Below, one piece after another: positions 8,666 to 18,693 of a DNA stretch of 64,000 nucleotides. Under the pieces are notes generated by a model. It was not told where the DNA came from. It ran no database searches and was given only the letters and a program-made list of their open reading frames with translations. Origin of the DNA: Anabaena sp. 4-3 (lineage in GTDB: Bacteria > Cyanobacteriota > Cyanobacteriia > Cyanobacteriales > Nostocaceae); assembly GCF_001597745.1 (NCBI RefSeq), contig NZ_LUHJ01000067.1, positions 62,001 to 126,000 of the forward strand. The letters are read 5' to 3'. A program made the position numbers and the translations under genes. Within the stretch, counting starts at the first letter, position 1; each line of letters begins with the position of its first letter.

Positions 8666-9337
8666 CTAATCACGTCTAAATAAACCAAATAAAGGGCTAA
8701 GAATTAACCCGAAGACAAAACCGCCAATATGCGCCCAATAAGCAACGCCTCCTGTTTCTACACTCATGTTAGCAGCAGCTTGTAGACTAGCAAGACCAGA
8801 TATAACATTCTGGATAAAGAAAATCCCAATCAATACCAGTGCCGGAATACTGATTGTAGTCACAAAAAAACCTAAAAAAACCAAAGTTGTAACTCTGGCA
8901 TAAGGAAAACGAATAATGTATGCACCCAACACCCCAGAAATCGCACCGCTAGCACCCAAAGACGGGATAGTTGAATACATCCCAATAAACCATTGACAAG
9001 CAGCCGCTAAAGCACCACAGGCTAAATAAAAAATTAAATATTTGAGATGTCCTAAGCGTTCCTCAATATTGTTACCAAAAACCCACAGAAACACCATGTT
9101 GGTGATCAAGTGCCACCAACCACCATGTAAAAATTGCGACGTGAATAAAGTTGTCCACTCACTCGCAAAATTGCTGGTTAGCTGTACGGGTACTACAGCA
9201 TACTGATCTAAAAACTGATTTAATTGGGCATTAGATAAGCTCAATTCGTGAAGAAAGACTAAAACATTCATCCCAATTAAACCGTAGGTAAAATACGGGG
9301 TGACTCGCGTCGGGTTTTCGTCGTAAAGGGGAAACAC
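8666..9337 (-). CDS. Rhomboid-family intramembrane serine protease (copy 1)
   Basis: A 223-residue protein with six predicted membrane helices. The catalytic Ser is in PSLGASGAISG and the catalytic His in AYWAHIGGFVFG. The oxyanion/stability region HLITNMVFLWVFGNN is also present, so it should be active. Rhomboids cut substrates within the membrane; the substrate is unknown. The start is GTG (GTG TTT CCC). A clear paralogue lies at 31066-31785 and shares the N-terminal NPTxxTPYxTxGLI signature and the C-terminal GGxAYWAHxGGFxFG. Confidence 0.9.
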   Translation of the reverse strand: MFPLYDENPTRVTPYFTYGLIGMNVLVFLHELSLSNAQLNQFLDQYAVVPVQLTSNFASEWTTLFTSQFLHGGWWHLITNMVFLWVFGNNIEERLGHLKYLIFYLACGALAAACQWFIGMYSTIPSLGASGAISGVLGAYIIRFPYARVTTLVFLGFFVTTISIPALVLIGIFFIQNVISGLASLQAAANMSVETGGVAYWAHIGGFVFGLILSPLFGLFRRD

Positions 9338-9456
9338 AGGTGTTTTTCCTCATCATTCATTAATTGCAATATAACGTGAACCCGGAGTTTAATTGGTTAA
9401 ATGTATCTTTTTATTCTAAGTGAGTTAAACCGGCACGCAAAGCACCGCTTTCTACC

Positions 9457-12400
9457 CTAAGCACCTCTAACCCTTACCATTTGTGACTTACGGTGTAAGG
9501 CAATATTAGTGATTTCACAGCCGACGGTTTTCATCTGCGCTAATATACGTTTATCCCGTTGATGCCAAACTGCAAATATTTGTTGTCTACCATCATAAAA
9601 TGTGTCTGGGTCAATTTGATAAATATCATTGACGCGTTTTAACCTCAAACCGAATAAATGTAACAATCGACTCAAGATTTTAATTCCTGTGGCTTTATTT
9701 TGTCCTTTGAAAAAATCAATACCCAGGACTCTTTTAATATGTTTACTGTGTTGCCCAACTACATCTTTTAGCCAGAGTAACTTACTATCATCCTCAGTTA
9801 ATTTTAGTTCTGTATCTAGGAATTGCAGCATTCCCAAGGCTCTCATTGCCTCAACTTTCAAGGTATAGGTTTTTAAATCTGGTAAAAACACTTTACCCTC
9901 ACCTAAAGATAATTGCTGTTGCCATTCTTGCTCATCTTTGATATGAAAATACTCACTTTCATGGGTGAGATAATAATGAATCAATAATTGCGAGTAATAT
10001 CCTTGATCATCCTGCAATTTCAGACGAGGAGTTATTTTAACTCCATATTTTTGCTTGAGATGATATTTCTGGATTTGGTGACGTTCTTCATCAGTAAGTG
10101 AATGTTGAACAGATAAATACTCATATTCTACATAATCAATATCTTTGGCGTTGGCAACATTGGTTGCTGCTGTTAATTGATTTTGTTGCTTAATATTTTT
10201 AATTTGACGCTTAATTTCTTTAGCTTTTTGCCGTTTGTCTGTCCATTCTTTCTGTACTTTGACAATTTCGAGGACTAATCTTTGGCGATTAGCTACATCA
10301 CTCGGATCAGTTGCTAAAAATGCTAACCGTAAATCTCGGATAATATTGTTGTGAATGGCATTGCTTCTTACCCAAAGTTGATGTCCATCAGTCTTTAAAC
10401 CGTCTTGCATTGATTGTCTGTAAAGACGCAAAGAAGCATTTACTCTCGCAGATATTTTAGCCCAAGTGCGTAAATGAATCGGGTCATAAACTAAGGGTAA
10501 ATCTACATCTATTTTATGTAAGGGACTCAGCAATGCTAAGTTTTCTTTTTGATTTTCTTGATACCAATTTGACAGTAAACGATAGTTTGTACTACCGCTA
10601 CCAATTAAGCCAATTCCTCTTTTAGCACACCAAACAATTCGCGGGACATTATCCCGAACTCTGGCTAATGCTTGTCGGGCTTCTGAATCGGGAATTACTC
10701 CTTGAAAAATGCCATAAACTCGGTCAAAATGTTGGACATCGATACTAATACCTGTCCCTAAACTAGGAGTTACAAATACATGATCATATTCAGTAATTTT
10801 TTGATTAATAGCTGCTACAAAATCTACGGCTGCATGTCCTGGTGTATTTGTGGTTTGACTATTGATAACTAGGGTTTTTGGAAATTCATATTTTAGTTTT
10901 TCTAAACGCTCTTTGAGATAACTTTGGATGGTTTCACAACTGTAACGTCCAGAGCGGCTGTCTGTTGTAACGTAACATTTTCTGCCAGCGAGTAAGTCTA
11001 ATTCTAATTGTTGAATTAAAGGTATGGGATTGGGAGAATCATAAAATGTCACATCCCAACCTCGTTGGGGTTTCCATTGATTTACTACTACCCAAGGTTT
11101 AATTTTACATCCTGCTAACCCTTGGAGATATTCTAAAGAAATATCTGATAAATCAGCATCTTGGGCAATGACTAAGCCCCCAGTTAATAATACTGTAGAA
11201 ATTAATTGTTGGAATACTTTTAAAATTTTGACGCGCTTGTGTTTACAAGTGTTGCTGTTGAGAAGATGCCATAAAGATTGTTCTACTTCATCTAAAATGA
11301 CTATTGCTCCTTGCCAATCTTCTGGATGCAGTTTCCAGATAGAATCAACACACAAACCTAAAGATGGGATTAGTGCTGATGCTGGATGATTAATTATTAA
11401 GGCATTACTCTGGTTTTTGATGCTTTCACTCTGACCTAATCCCCATTTAATCCCAATTTTTTCACATAAAAATTTACCTAGTTGGATTCTATGGGTAATG
11501 AGTAATACAGGTTTGTGGTGAGTTTTGGCTTGAGTTACAAGAGATTGTAGGGCTGTGGTTTTACCTGTACCTTTTGCTGATTTGACTCCTACTAATCCAG
11601 CAGTCGGAAAATTGATTTCTCCTAAATAGGGACGATTAATGGTGAGTGTAGCCGGAATAGTTAACTCGGTGTGGGGTTTAATTTGGGCTAGGTAAATTTC
11701 TAAGTCAACGCTTTGACGATAAACTTTTTCAAAGGTGTTTGCACCTTTGGCAACTATCAACTCATCAACGCCTTTTTCTTGCCCTGGTAGTTTGATGACT
11801 TTGACAGGACATTTTTTTTCTTGAAATAAACAGCCAAGTTGCGCGATCGCATTACTGACGGCAGCGATTTTTTTAGCTTCGGTTTCAAAATCAAAACATA
11901 TATAAAAACTGCGTTGCATCCGCGTAAATGCCGCTAAGTCAGGTATCAATTGCCGATTGATCACTTTACCAAATCTATCTTTGATTACCCGATAACCGCT
12001 AGTAATCCCAGGAATAGCGATCGCTGCATAGCCTTGTGTCAATAATGTAGCAGCTTTCTTGGCTCCCTCACAAATAATCACAGGGATTTGAGACTCCATC
12101 ACCCATTCCCAAAAGCCTACAGCTTCGCCCTGTTCGTTGATGCGGATGTGGGCAGGTATGGCAATATTATACCTTTGGGAAATTTTCTCCCAGATACCCA
12201 ACGTCACCCGCAGACAAAATAACCTTGTTGGTGTGCTAGGAGGATGTTCGTATTTAATCGGCTTACCATTTTGATTCTGACGCGGTTGGTTCGGTTTAAA
12301 GCAACCCCATTCCATCGCTTCCCAATTATTCAGGGGATCTAAGCCAGAACACCACCAGCCACCAGCACCAGCATGACTGTAGCGTTGTAACCAGCCAGTT

Positions 12401-12567
12401 TTTACCATTCCCGTGTTCGTGCGGGGTAGATGCTCAGAAATCAACAGACACTCTAATGCTGCTACACCTGTGAGAGTCTTGAAATTCAGTTGTGTCAAGG
12501 CTAAATCAATACCACTACTCTTAATTAATTCTTCAAGATGTTGTGGGTGTAAGTCTTGTAGATACAT
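9457..12567 (-). CDS. CyRepA1-family plasmid replication protein (DUF3854 plus helicase-like domain)
   Basis: A 1036-residue protein resembling the large cyanobacterial plasmid replication initiator family. The N-terminal third has a DUF3854/Toprim-like region (PVIICEGAKKAATLL, with YICFDFETE further on). The middle has a P-loop ATPase: Walker A SAKGTGKTTALQ at about residues 330-342 and a DEAD-like VILDEVEQSLWHLL. Helicase-type motifs follow, including FVTPSLGTGISIDVQHFD and an arginine-finger-like ARQALARVRD. The C-terminus is a basic, coiled region of unknown role. It is embedded among housekeeping genes (secA follows), so this is either an integrated plasmid remnant or a chromosomal homologue. 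Two HIP1 sites near its 5' end suggest long residence. Confidence 0.75.
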   Translation of the reverse strand: MYLQDLHPQHLEELIKSSGIDLALTQLNFKTLTGVAALECLLISEHLPRTNTGMVKTGWLQRYSHAGAGGWWCSGLDPLNNWEAMEWGCFKPNQPRQNQNGKPIKYEHPPSTPTRLFCLRVTLGIWEKISQRYNIAIPAHIRINEQGEAVGFWEWVMESQIPVIICEGAKKAATLLTQGYAAIAIPGITSGYRVIKDRFGKVINRQLIPDLAAFTRMQRSFYICFDFETEAKKIAAVSNAIAQLGCLFQEKKCPVKVIKLPGQEKGVDELIVAKGANTFEKVYRQSVDLEIYLAQIKPHTELTIPATLTINRPYLGEINFPTAGLVGVKSAKGTGKTTALQSLVTQAKTHHKPVLLITHRIQLGKFLCEKIGIKWGLGQSESIKNQSNALIINHPASALIPSLGLCVDSIWKLHPEDWQGAIVILDEVEQSLWHLLNSNTCKHKRVKILKVFQQLISTVLLTGGLVIAQDADLSDISLEYLQGLAGCKIKPWVVVNQWKPQRGWDVTFYDSPNPIPLIQQLELDLLAGRKCYVTTDSRSGRYSCETIQSYLKERLEKLKYEFPKTLVINSQTTNTPGHAAVDFVAAINQKITEYDHVFVTPSLGTGISIDVQHFDRVYGIFQGVIPDSEARQALARVRDNVPRIVWCAKRGIGLIGSGSTNYRLLSNWYQENQKENLALLSPLHKIDVDLPLVYDPIHLRTWAKISARVNASLRLYRQSMQDGLKTDGHQLWVRSNAIHNNIIRDLRLAFLATDPSDVANRQRLVLEIVKVQKEWTDKRQKAKEIKRQIKNIKQQNQLTAATNVANAKDIDYVEYEYLSVQHSLTDEERHQIQKYHLKQKYGVKITPRLKLQDDQGYYSQLLIHYYLTHESEYFHIKDEQEWQQQLSLGEGKVFLPDLKTYTLKVEAMRALGMLQFLDTELKLTEDDSKLLWLKDVVGQHSKHIKRVLGIDFFKGQNKATGIKILSRLLHLFGLRLKRVNDIYQIDPDTFYDGRQQIFAVWHQRDKRILAQMKTVGCEITNIALHRKSQMVRVRGA

Positions 12568-12684
12568 GGGGCGAACCGCGAACGGAATCAGGATGGATTT
12601 AAAACCTTACCACGCCTTTACTGATTTTTTTTAGCAAAAATTCTCAGGGTATCTTGATATTTTTGTTACTTCGTTATCCGAGAT

Positions 12685-12723
12685 ACATCGGTGAGTGAGA
12701 CCTTGGGTGATTTTGTCCGATGT
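12685..12723. promoter_or_regulatory. Inverted repeat upstream of the rep-like gene (candidate operator or iteron)
   Basis: ACATCGG at 12685-12691 and CCGATGT at 12717-12723 form a 7-bp inverted pair. Related words (TATCCGAGA, ATTCGGA) lie close by and an AT-rich stretch follows. The site is about 120-155 bases before the start of the replication-type protein, where an autoregulatory operator or origin iterons would be expected. The match is short and could be chance. Confidence 0.25.
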
Positions 12724-12918
12724 CATTCGGAAATTAATAAGTTTGTATTGTATTTTTAGTGACAAAAAATTTTATATTTTCCGTATTTTTCTGGCGTGAC
12801 TTGCTCTATCACAAAAGTATAATTTTTGTCAATCAAAGTTTGTCAACTCTCTCTCCCTGGGTTTGAGTCTCCCACCAATAGGTGGTAGGACTGGACGGGG
12901 GTAATCTTTCACAGATAG

Positions 12919-12953
12919 TCCCTGTTCCCTGTTCCCTGTTCCCCGTTCCCCGT
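12919..12953. repeat. Short tandem heptamer repeat (five copies)
   Basis: Five consecutive 7-base units, three TCCCTGT followed by two TCCCCGT. This is a typical Nostoc-type short tandemly repeated repetitive (STRR) sequence. Related degenerate GGGAACAGGGAACAGG words occur near 13660 beyond the next gene. Confidence 0.85.
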
Positions 12954-13190
12954 TAAATGAAAATCAGAGGGCAGAAGGCAGAAGGGAGTTGATAATCACA
13001 TCCAATTATGTATATGTAATTTAATTTTTTTCTAGTTCAGTGAAATTCCATATACGTATTGACAAGAATGAAGTATAAAGTAACAGGGTTAAAAAAATTA
13101 GAACCACAAACAAAGTTGACTTGTATTTTGGTCAAAGAGTTATTTTTTCTGCCCAATGTTAATTAAATATTATCGGAGATATGACAACTT

Positions 13191-13634
13191 ATGCCCAGTA
13201 TACTCAAACGAACTGCTACACTTTCTCTAGCAGGTGCGATCGCATTAACTTTTACAGGTTGCGGAGAAAGCAAAGTAGCTCAATGTAACAAAGTTATTAA
13301 AGTTGCCAATCAGGCGGCGGTTTTAGGTCAAGAATTCGGTAAAGATCCCAAATCTGCAAAAGGTTCTCAAGGTCTAATTGAACTTTCTGGTAAGATAGAC
13401 CAAATCAGTACAGAAATGAAAGGCTTGGCAATTCAAGATGAAGCATTAAAAGGTTTCCAAGGACGCTTTTTTAAACTCTATCAAGACATTAGTAAAAGTT
13501 TAAATGATACAGCCGCAGCTATAGATAAAAAGAACATACGAGATGCAAATCGCTTTTTAGTAACCTTACAAAAGAGCAGTGTTGAAGAAGGTGCCATAGT
13601 CAAGGAAATCAATACCTATTGCTCTGGTAAATAA
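13191..13634 (+). CDS. Small predicted lipoprotein, function unknown
   Basis: A 147-residue protein with a lipoprotein signal: basic start (MPSILKRT), hydrophobic core, and lipobox LTFTGC with the cysteine at about residue 24. The mature part is helical and rich in Lys/Gln/Asp, with no recognised domain and a second Cys near each end (AQCNK, NTYCSGK). It should be membrane-anchored after lipid modification. It is divergent from the rep-like gene and convergent with secA. Nothing indicates a specific role. Confidence 0.8.
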   Translation: MPSILKRTATLSLAGAIALTFTGCGESKVAQCNKVIKVANQAAVLGQEFGKDPKSAKGSQGLIELSGKIDQISTEMKGLAIQDEALKGFQGRFFKLYQDISKSLNDTAAAIDKKNIRDANRFLVTLQKSSVEEGAIVKEINTYCSGK

Positions 13635-13702
13635 ACATTTTTTCCCAAATATGACCAAAAAGGGAACAGGGAACAGGTTTTTAGTACATCCTTTATTGAT
13701 TG

Positions 13703-13747
13703 CCAAAAGCGGGTCAAGGTTTGGCTCACCACTTTAACCCGCTTTGG
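13703..13747. terminator. Hairpin between convergent lipoprotein and secA genes
   Basis: Arms CCAAAAGCGGGT (13703-13714) and ACCCGCTTTGG (13737-13747) pair with one bulge. The hairpin lies just beyond the secA stop (13758) and the lipoprotein stop (13634). Read on the minus strand the distal arm ends in TTTT, so it could end secA transcription, and possibly both transcripts. Confidence 0.5.
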
Positions 13748-13757
13748 ATGATAAATT

Positions 13758-16550
13758 TTACACCATCTCAGAAGAAGTTTGCACTGCTGGCTGAGGCTGA
13801 GGTTGGAACATGAACAGCGAGTAAACAACATCACGGCGGATGTTGACCATCATATCCAAGAACAACTCATAACCCTCACTCTTATACTCAATAAGCGGGT
13901 CTTTCTGTCCATAACCACGCAAGCCTACAGACTCACGCAAAGCATCCATTTGTTGGAGGTGTTCACGCCATAGGGTATCAATGCGTTGCAAGATGAAGAA
14001 ACGTTCAGCTTGGCGCATCAGTCCAGGTTGAATTTGGTCAATTTGGGCTTCTTTGAGGTCGTAGGCAATTCTTACTTGTTCATGCAAGAAGGCTTTAATT
14101 TCACCTACTCCCATGTCTTCTAATTGACTGGCTTGCATATCAGACAGCAAATAGACGAACTCCTTAACTTTCTCCACCAACTTTTCTAATTCCCACTCTT
14201 CTGAGGGGAGATCGGCGTTAATGTAGTAGTCAACGATTTCGTCCATCGTTTTTTCGGCGTACTTAATGACCTGTTCTTTTAGGTCTTGCCCTTCCAACAC
14301 CCGACGACGTTCGGCGTAGATGGCGCGACGTTGGTTATTCATTACCTCGTCGTACTCAAACACCTGTTTACGGATGTCGTAGTAGTAGGTTTCAACTTTT
14401 TTCTGTGCGCCTTCTAAGCTGCGGGTAAGCATGCCCGACTCAATGGGCATATCTTCCTCGACGTTGAAGGCTTCCATTAAACCGGCAACGCGATCGCCTC
14501 CAAAAATCCGCAGTAAGTTATCCTCTAAACTCAAGAAGAATCTGGTTGAACCAGGGTCTCCTTGTCGTCCGGCGCGTCCCCGTAACTGGTTATCAATCCG
14601 CCGTGATTCGTGGCGTTCAGTACCAATTACGTGCAGACCACCCAATTCTATAACTTCGTTATGCTCCTGCTCGGTAAATTCTTCGTATTCCTGCTTCACC
14701 CGTTTGTAAGCATCTCGTAATTTCTGAATTACCGGGTCATCAGTAGGGGCTTTTTCGGCGGCTACAGCTACCTTATCTTCTGCTTCTAGTTCTGCTAAAC
14801 TACGCTCACCATACTCCCGCACGGCAGCATCTACAGCTTCTTTTAACAGCTGTTCTGCTTCTTTAGAGATTTGGGTGGGGAAAATTTCCGGGGAAGCTTT
14901 CCAAGTTTTGACTTTTTTGCCAGGAACGAAACCTTGACCGCCACCGTGTCCTGTGGGTAAACCCGCCGCCCTCTGTACGCCAAAAACGTCTTCATCGTCT
15001 GGTCTAACGATGCGTGGCATCAAGTATTCCCGCAGTTTCAGCCTGGCCATATATTCGGAGTTACCACCCAGGATGATGTCCGTACCACGTCCCGCCATGT
15101 TTGTGGCAATGGTAACAGCACCTTTACGTCCTGCCTGAGCGACAATTTCCGCTTCCCGTTCTACGTTTTCGGGTCTGGCGTTGAGTAATTCGTGGGGAAT
15201 GCCTTGTGCTTTTAGTAGTTGACTGAGATATTCAGATTTTTCCACACTGGTAGTTCCCACGAGAACCGGTCTACCCTGTTGGTGCATTTCGGCACATTCA
15301 CCAGCGATCGCGCGCCATTTGCCAGTCTCTTTCTTAAATACCAAGTCAGATAAATCTTGCCGTTTTCTGGTGCGGTTGGTAGGAATGATCGTGACTTCTA
15401 ATTTGTAAATTTTTTCAAACTCGGCTTCTTCTGTTTTCGCCGTTCCCGTCATCCCCGCCAATTTGGGATACAACAAGAACAGGTTTTGATAAGTAATTGT
15501 TGCCAGCGTTTGGGTTTCTGGCTGAATATCTACCCGTTCTTTCGCTTCAATCGCTTGGTGCAAGCCATCACTCCAACGCCTTCCGGGTAACACCCGTCCA
15601 GTAAATTCATCAACAATTACCACTTCGCCATTACGGACGATGTAGTTGACATCCTTGACGAAAAGTTCTTTAGCTTTAATCGCATTAAATACAAAGTGCG
15701 CCCAAGGATCTTCCGGATCAAATAAATCTGTCACCCCCAAAAGCTGTTCTGCTTCCGCGAAACCTTCATCGGTTAACAGTACGTTACGAGCTTTTTCATC
15801 TACCTCATAATGCTCATCTTTTCGTAGAGTCAAGGCGATTTCCGCCGCTTGGAGATACTTTTCTGTCGGTCTTTCTACCTGACCTGAAATAATTAATGGT
15901 GTCCGCGCCTCATCAATTAAAATTGAGTCTACTTCGTCAATGACGCAATAGTTAAACGGACGCTGTACTACATCAGCCATTGATGTAGCCATGTTATCCC
16001 GCAGATAGTCAAAGCCTACTTCACTGTTAGTTACATAAGTGATATCGCAGTCATAATTTTTCTTGCGTTCACTGGGAGTCATGCTCGCCTGAATCAAACC
16101 CACACTTAAACCCAGAAAACGATGTACCTGTCCCATCCATTCCGCGTCCCGACGAGCCAGGTAATCGTTGACAGTGACTACGTGGACACCTTTACCAGTC
16201 AGGGCATTTAAATAACTTGGTAAGGTAGCCACTAGGGTTTTACCTTCACCAGTTTTCATTTCGGCGATTTGTCCAGTATGTAGAATGACACCGCCCAACA
16301 TCTGAACATCAAAATGCCGCAACCCTAAGACTCGTCTACCTGCCTCCCTCACTACAGCAAAGGCTTCTGGCAGGATATCGTCCAGAGTTTCGCCTTTGGC
16401 CAGTCTCTGTTTAAACTCTACTGTTTTGCCTTTTAAATCTTCATCGGCAAGAGCTTGAATCTCTTCCTCTAGAAGATTAATTTCTGTAATGTAGGGTTGG
16501 TATTTTTTCAGCTTACGAGCGTTGGGGTCGCCCAACAAGAGTTTTAGCAT
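13758..16550 (-). CDS. secA: Protein translocase ATPase SecA
   Basis: The motor ATPase that drives preproteins through SecYEG at the plasma and thylakoid membranes. At 930 residues it is full length. Walker [15 protein letters not shown] lies at about residues 100-113; a [15 protein letters not shown] Walker B region, [13 protein letters not shown], and the second helicase lobe motif [14 protein letters not shown] follow. [20 protein letters not shown] is also diagnostic. The C-terminal zinc-binding SEC-C motif of proteobacterial SecA is absent; the protein ends in a Gln/Pro-rich tail, as usual for cyanobacterial and plastid SecA. It is transcribed alone. Confidence 0.98.
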   Translation of the reverse strand: MLKLLLGDPNARKLKKYQPYITEINLLEEEIQALADEDLKGKTVEFKQRLAKGETLDDILPEAFAVVREAGRRVLGLRHFDVQMLGGVILHTGQIAEMKTGEGKTLVATLPSYLNALTGKGVHVVTVNDYLARRDAEWMGQVHRFLGLSVGLIQASMTPSERKKNYDCDITYVTNSEVGFDYLRDNMATSMADVVQRPFNYCVIDEVDSILIDEARTPLIISGQVERPTEKYLQAAEIALTLRKDEHYEVDEKARNVLLTDEGFAEAEQLLGVTDLFDPEDPWAHFVFNAIKAKELFVKDVNYIVRNGEVVIVDEFTGRVLPGRRWSDGLHQAIEAKERVDIQPETQTLATITYQNLFLLYPKLAGMTGTAKTEEAEFEKIYKLEVTIIPTNRTRKRQDLSDLVFKKETGKWRAIAGECAEMHQQGRPVLVGTTSVEKSEYLSQLLKAQGIPHELLNARPENVEREAEIVAQAGRKGAVTIATNMAGRGTDIILGGNSEYMARLKLREYLMPRIVRPDDEDVFGVQRAAGLPTGHGGGQGFVPGKKVKTWKASPEIFPTQISKEAEQLLKEAVDAAVREYGERSLAELEAEDKVAVAAEKAPTDDPVIQKLRDAYKRVKQEYEEFTEQEHNEVIELGGLHVIGTERHESRRIDNQLRGRAGRQGDPGSTRFFLSLEDNLLRIFGGDRVAGLMEAFNVEEDMPIESGMLTRSLEGAQKKVETYYYDIRKQVFEYDEVMNNQRRAIYAERRRVLEGQDLKEQVIKYAEKTMDEIVDYYINADLPSEEWELEKLVEKVKEFVYLLSDMQASQLEDMGVGEIKAFLHEQVRIAYDLKEAQIDQIQPGLMRQAERFFILQRIDTLWREHLQQMDALRESVGLRGYGQKDPLIEYKSEGYELFLDMMVNIRRDVVYSLFMFQPQPQPAVQTSSEMV

Positions 16551-16816
16551 GGCAGATTCTGGAACTAAATTGAGAGGATGGGAATTAAAAGGGTTTGACT
16601 ATTCTAATGATTATAAGAATTTAACCCAACCCAACCATTGTCAGTCATGGATGGGAATGAGAGGTAAAGTAACTCAAAAACAGCAAAAATGAGACTCAAT
16701 CTATGAATTTAGATGATCCGTTTGATTTCGCAGTTTTAAATGGAAACTCTTTTAATAGTATCATTTCACCCCCAGATGAGGCAGCGATCGCCCACCATAC
16801 TCAAGTAGCGATATCC

Positions 16817-16912
16817 GATGAGGGGGATGAGGGAGATGAGGGAGAATTTCTTCTTAATATCCAGTACCTAGTACCCAGTCCCCAGTACCCAGTCCCCAGT
16901 CCCCAGTCCCTA
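16817..16912. repeat. Degenerate short tandem repeats
   Basis: GATGAGGG-type units (about 16817-16843) are followed by CCCAGTA/CCCAGTC-type units (about 16861-16912). Both are STRR-like low-complexity runs. They end just inside the 3' end of the cytochrome gene. A 100-codon plus-strand frame across them is rejected as a gene. Confidence 0.75.
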
Positions 16913-17452
16913 ATTTTCCCACTCTGGACTGAGGCGACGAAAATTAAAGTCCTTAGCACTCGGATGACAACTGATACAACCACTGATCTGCACAGGGCGG
17001 GGTAAATCGACTTGGGGATGTAAAGCTTTAAAATAACGCGAATTATTCACTCGATAGGGTGTGTTTTCGTCTGGTAATTGGGAACGGGAGAAGGTGGAAA
17101 GATACCTCCATACAAGCATACGCGGTGGATCAATCAACGGTTTGAGGGTTACGCCGTAGTGCTGGGAGTCTTCTATCAGGTTTCTCCAGGTTTGGGTGGG
17201 TAATACCGCCGGTGGTAGGGCAATATGACAACCAGAACAATTTTCTAGATATAATTCTTGTCCTAGTTGGTGTTGTGCGGGTACTAGATCAATTGTGCCA
17301 ATTTCTGCTGAGGGTGTGACACCTTGGGCGGTAGTTGCCAAAGCTAACAGCCAACCCATTACCAGACTCCAAGTTAAAATGATGAATATTAACCCCAAAG
17401 GCTTGCGGTTGAGTTTGCGGCTACGGGATTTGCGTTTAACCAGATTTGACAT
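16910..17452 (-). CDS. Membrane-anchored dihaem cytochrome c-type protein
   Basis: A 180-residue protein with a very basic N-terminus, one hydrophobic segment (about residues 21-42, signal or anchor), then two CxxCH haem-attachment motifs: CSGCH and, some 80 residues later, CISCH. Both have the His needed as proximal ligand. The domain faces the periplasm or thylakoid lumen, and an electron-transfer role is likely. The partner is not apparent from the neighbours (MoxR ATPase upstream, secA downstream). The coding end runs into an STRR repeat at 16861-16912. Confidence 0.85.
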   Translation of the reverse strand: MSNLVKRKSRSRKLNRKPLGLIFIILTWSLVMGWLLALATTAQGVTPSAEIGTIDLVPAQHQLGQELYLENCSGCHIALPPAVLPTQTWRNLIEDSQHYGVTLKPLIDPPRMLVWRYLSTFSRSQLPDENTPYRVNNSRYFKALHPQVDLPRPVQISGCISCHPSAKDFNFRRLSPEWEN

Positions 17453-17544
17453 TCCTCACATTCCCAAATAAACATTTAGATGTGTCCTTGTTTTTTAGGC
17501 GATCCTAACACGCGCAAATCTCAGCAGGATAAGGAAACTAGCGT

Positions 17545-18453
17545 TTAAGGAATAGGTACTGCTCGCAATAATCGCTCCACTACACTTCTAGCATTACGCC
17601 CTCCTCTGGGAATCAGACGATGACAAAGTACATGAGGAGCTAAAAACTTGACATCATCGGGAATGGCATAATCACGCCCCAACAGAAAAGCTAAGGCTTG
17701 GGTGGCTTTTTGTAAGGCTACTGTCCCCCGTGGACTCACACCAAGGGTAATTTCTTCATCTTGGCGTGTTGTCCGCACTAATTCCAGAATGTATTGCTGT
17801 AAGGAAGTTTCTACTTGGACTTTTGAGCAGAGATGACGTAATTGTGCTACTTCTTCCAAAGTCATGCAAGGTTGTAATTCATCTACCTTGATACCCTGCT
17901 GGAGATTTTGCAGCATTTCTAATTCTTCATCAGCAGAGGGATAACCTAAGCTCAAGGACAGCATAAATCTATCCATTTGGGCTTCTGGTAGGGGAAAAGT
18001 ACCTTGATATTCGATGGGGTTCTGGGTAGCAATCACAAAAAACGGTTGTGGTACTGGGCGGGAAACTCCATCAACTGTAACTTGATGTTCTTCCATCACT
18101 TCCAGTAAAGCTGACTGGGTGCGGGGTGTGGCGCGGTTGATTTCGTCGGCTAGCAAGACGTTAGCAAAAACCGGGCCGGGCAGAAAAGTAAATTCGCCGC
18201 TTTTGGGACTCCAGATGTTTGTGCCTGTGATATCTGTGGGGAGTAAGTCGGGTGTACATTGTAGCCGTTGAAATTTACCATCTAGTGAACGAGCTAAGGA
18301 TTTAGCTAAAAGAGTTTTACCGACTCCTGGCACGTCTTCTAGGAGGGCGTGACCTCCACCTAACAACGCTACTAAAACTAAGCGTATGGCTTCATGTTTG
18401 CCAACGATGGTACGATTGAGGTTTTGGGTTAGAGCGTCAATTTTTTCTCTCAT
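17545..18453 (-). CDS. MoxR-family AAA+ ATPase
   Basis: A 302-residue AAA+ chaperone-like ATPase. Walker A GVGKTLLAKSLA is near residue 44, Walker B VLLADEINRATPRTQSALLE near 108, sensor-1 FFVIATQNPIEYQGTFPLPEAQMDRF follows, and the C-terminal lid has VSPRGTVALQKATQALAFLLGRDY. MoxR proteins usually act with von Willebrand A-domain proteins in maturation of enzyme complexes, but no such partner is next to it here. It ends 92 bases upstream of the cytochrome gene on the same strand, so co-transcription with that gene is possible but unproven. Confidence 0.93.
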   Translation of the reverse strand: MREKIDALTQNLNRTIVGKHEAIRLVLVALLGGGHALLEDVPGVGKTLLAKSLARSLDGKFQRLQCTPDLLPTDITGTNIWSPKSGEFTFLPGPVFANVLLADEINRATPRTQSALLEVMEEHQVTVDGVSRPVPQPFFVIATQNPIEYQGTFPLPEAQMDRFMLSLSLGYPSADEELEMLQNLQQGIKVDELQPCMTLEEVAQLRHLCSKVQVETSLQQYILELVRTTRQDEEITLGVSPRGTVALQKATQALAFLLGRDYAIPDDVKFLAPHVLCHRLIPRGGRNARSVVERLLRAVPIP

Positions 18454-18619
18454 GCTCCACAGGTTGGGGGTTGGTGACTCGGCGATAAGAAACTGGAGCA
18501 GAGAATAACCTATGCCCTATTCCCCACTCCTCTATTTACAGTGTTCCCACTTAGCTGCTAAACAATTCACAATTCAAAATTACATTTCAAAATTTATAGC
18601 AGGAGGCAGGAGGCAGCCA

Positions 18620-18684
18620 GTAGGGTGCGTCAGATATCAACAATCTGTTTATTGGCAGCATTTAAGCAGTCTGACGCACCCTAC
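18620..18684. mobile_element. 65-bp MITE-like element with 15-bp perfect terminal inverted repeats
   Basis: GTAGGGTGCGTCAGA (18620-18634) and TCTGACGCACCCTAC (18670-18684) are exact reverse complements around a 35-base AT-rich centre. It sits between moxR and ribF just after an AGGAGGC tandem repeat. A lone copy of the same arm lies at 31885-31898, and a shorter version near 56464-56474. The size and ends recall miniature inverted-repeat elements. Confidence 0.75.
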
Positions 18685-18693
18685 AAGACAGAT

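Larger units (their letters stand above)
12568..13190. other. Intergenic region between divergent rep-like gene and lipoprotein gene
   Basis: It holds promoters for both divergent genes, an ACATCGG/CCGATGT inverted repeat near the rep-like gene, a tandem heptamer repeat at 12919-12953, AT-rich tracts around 12745-12790 and an AGAAGGCAG repeat near 12970. No coding frame or known RNA was recognised. Confidence 0.45.

Noticed and set aside
16703-17005. 100-codon plus-strand open frame
   Set aside because: More than half of it is encoded by short tandem repeats and by the antisense of the cytochrome gene; only the first 45 codons look unique, too little to support a gene.
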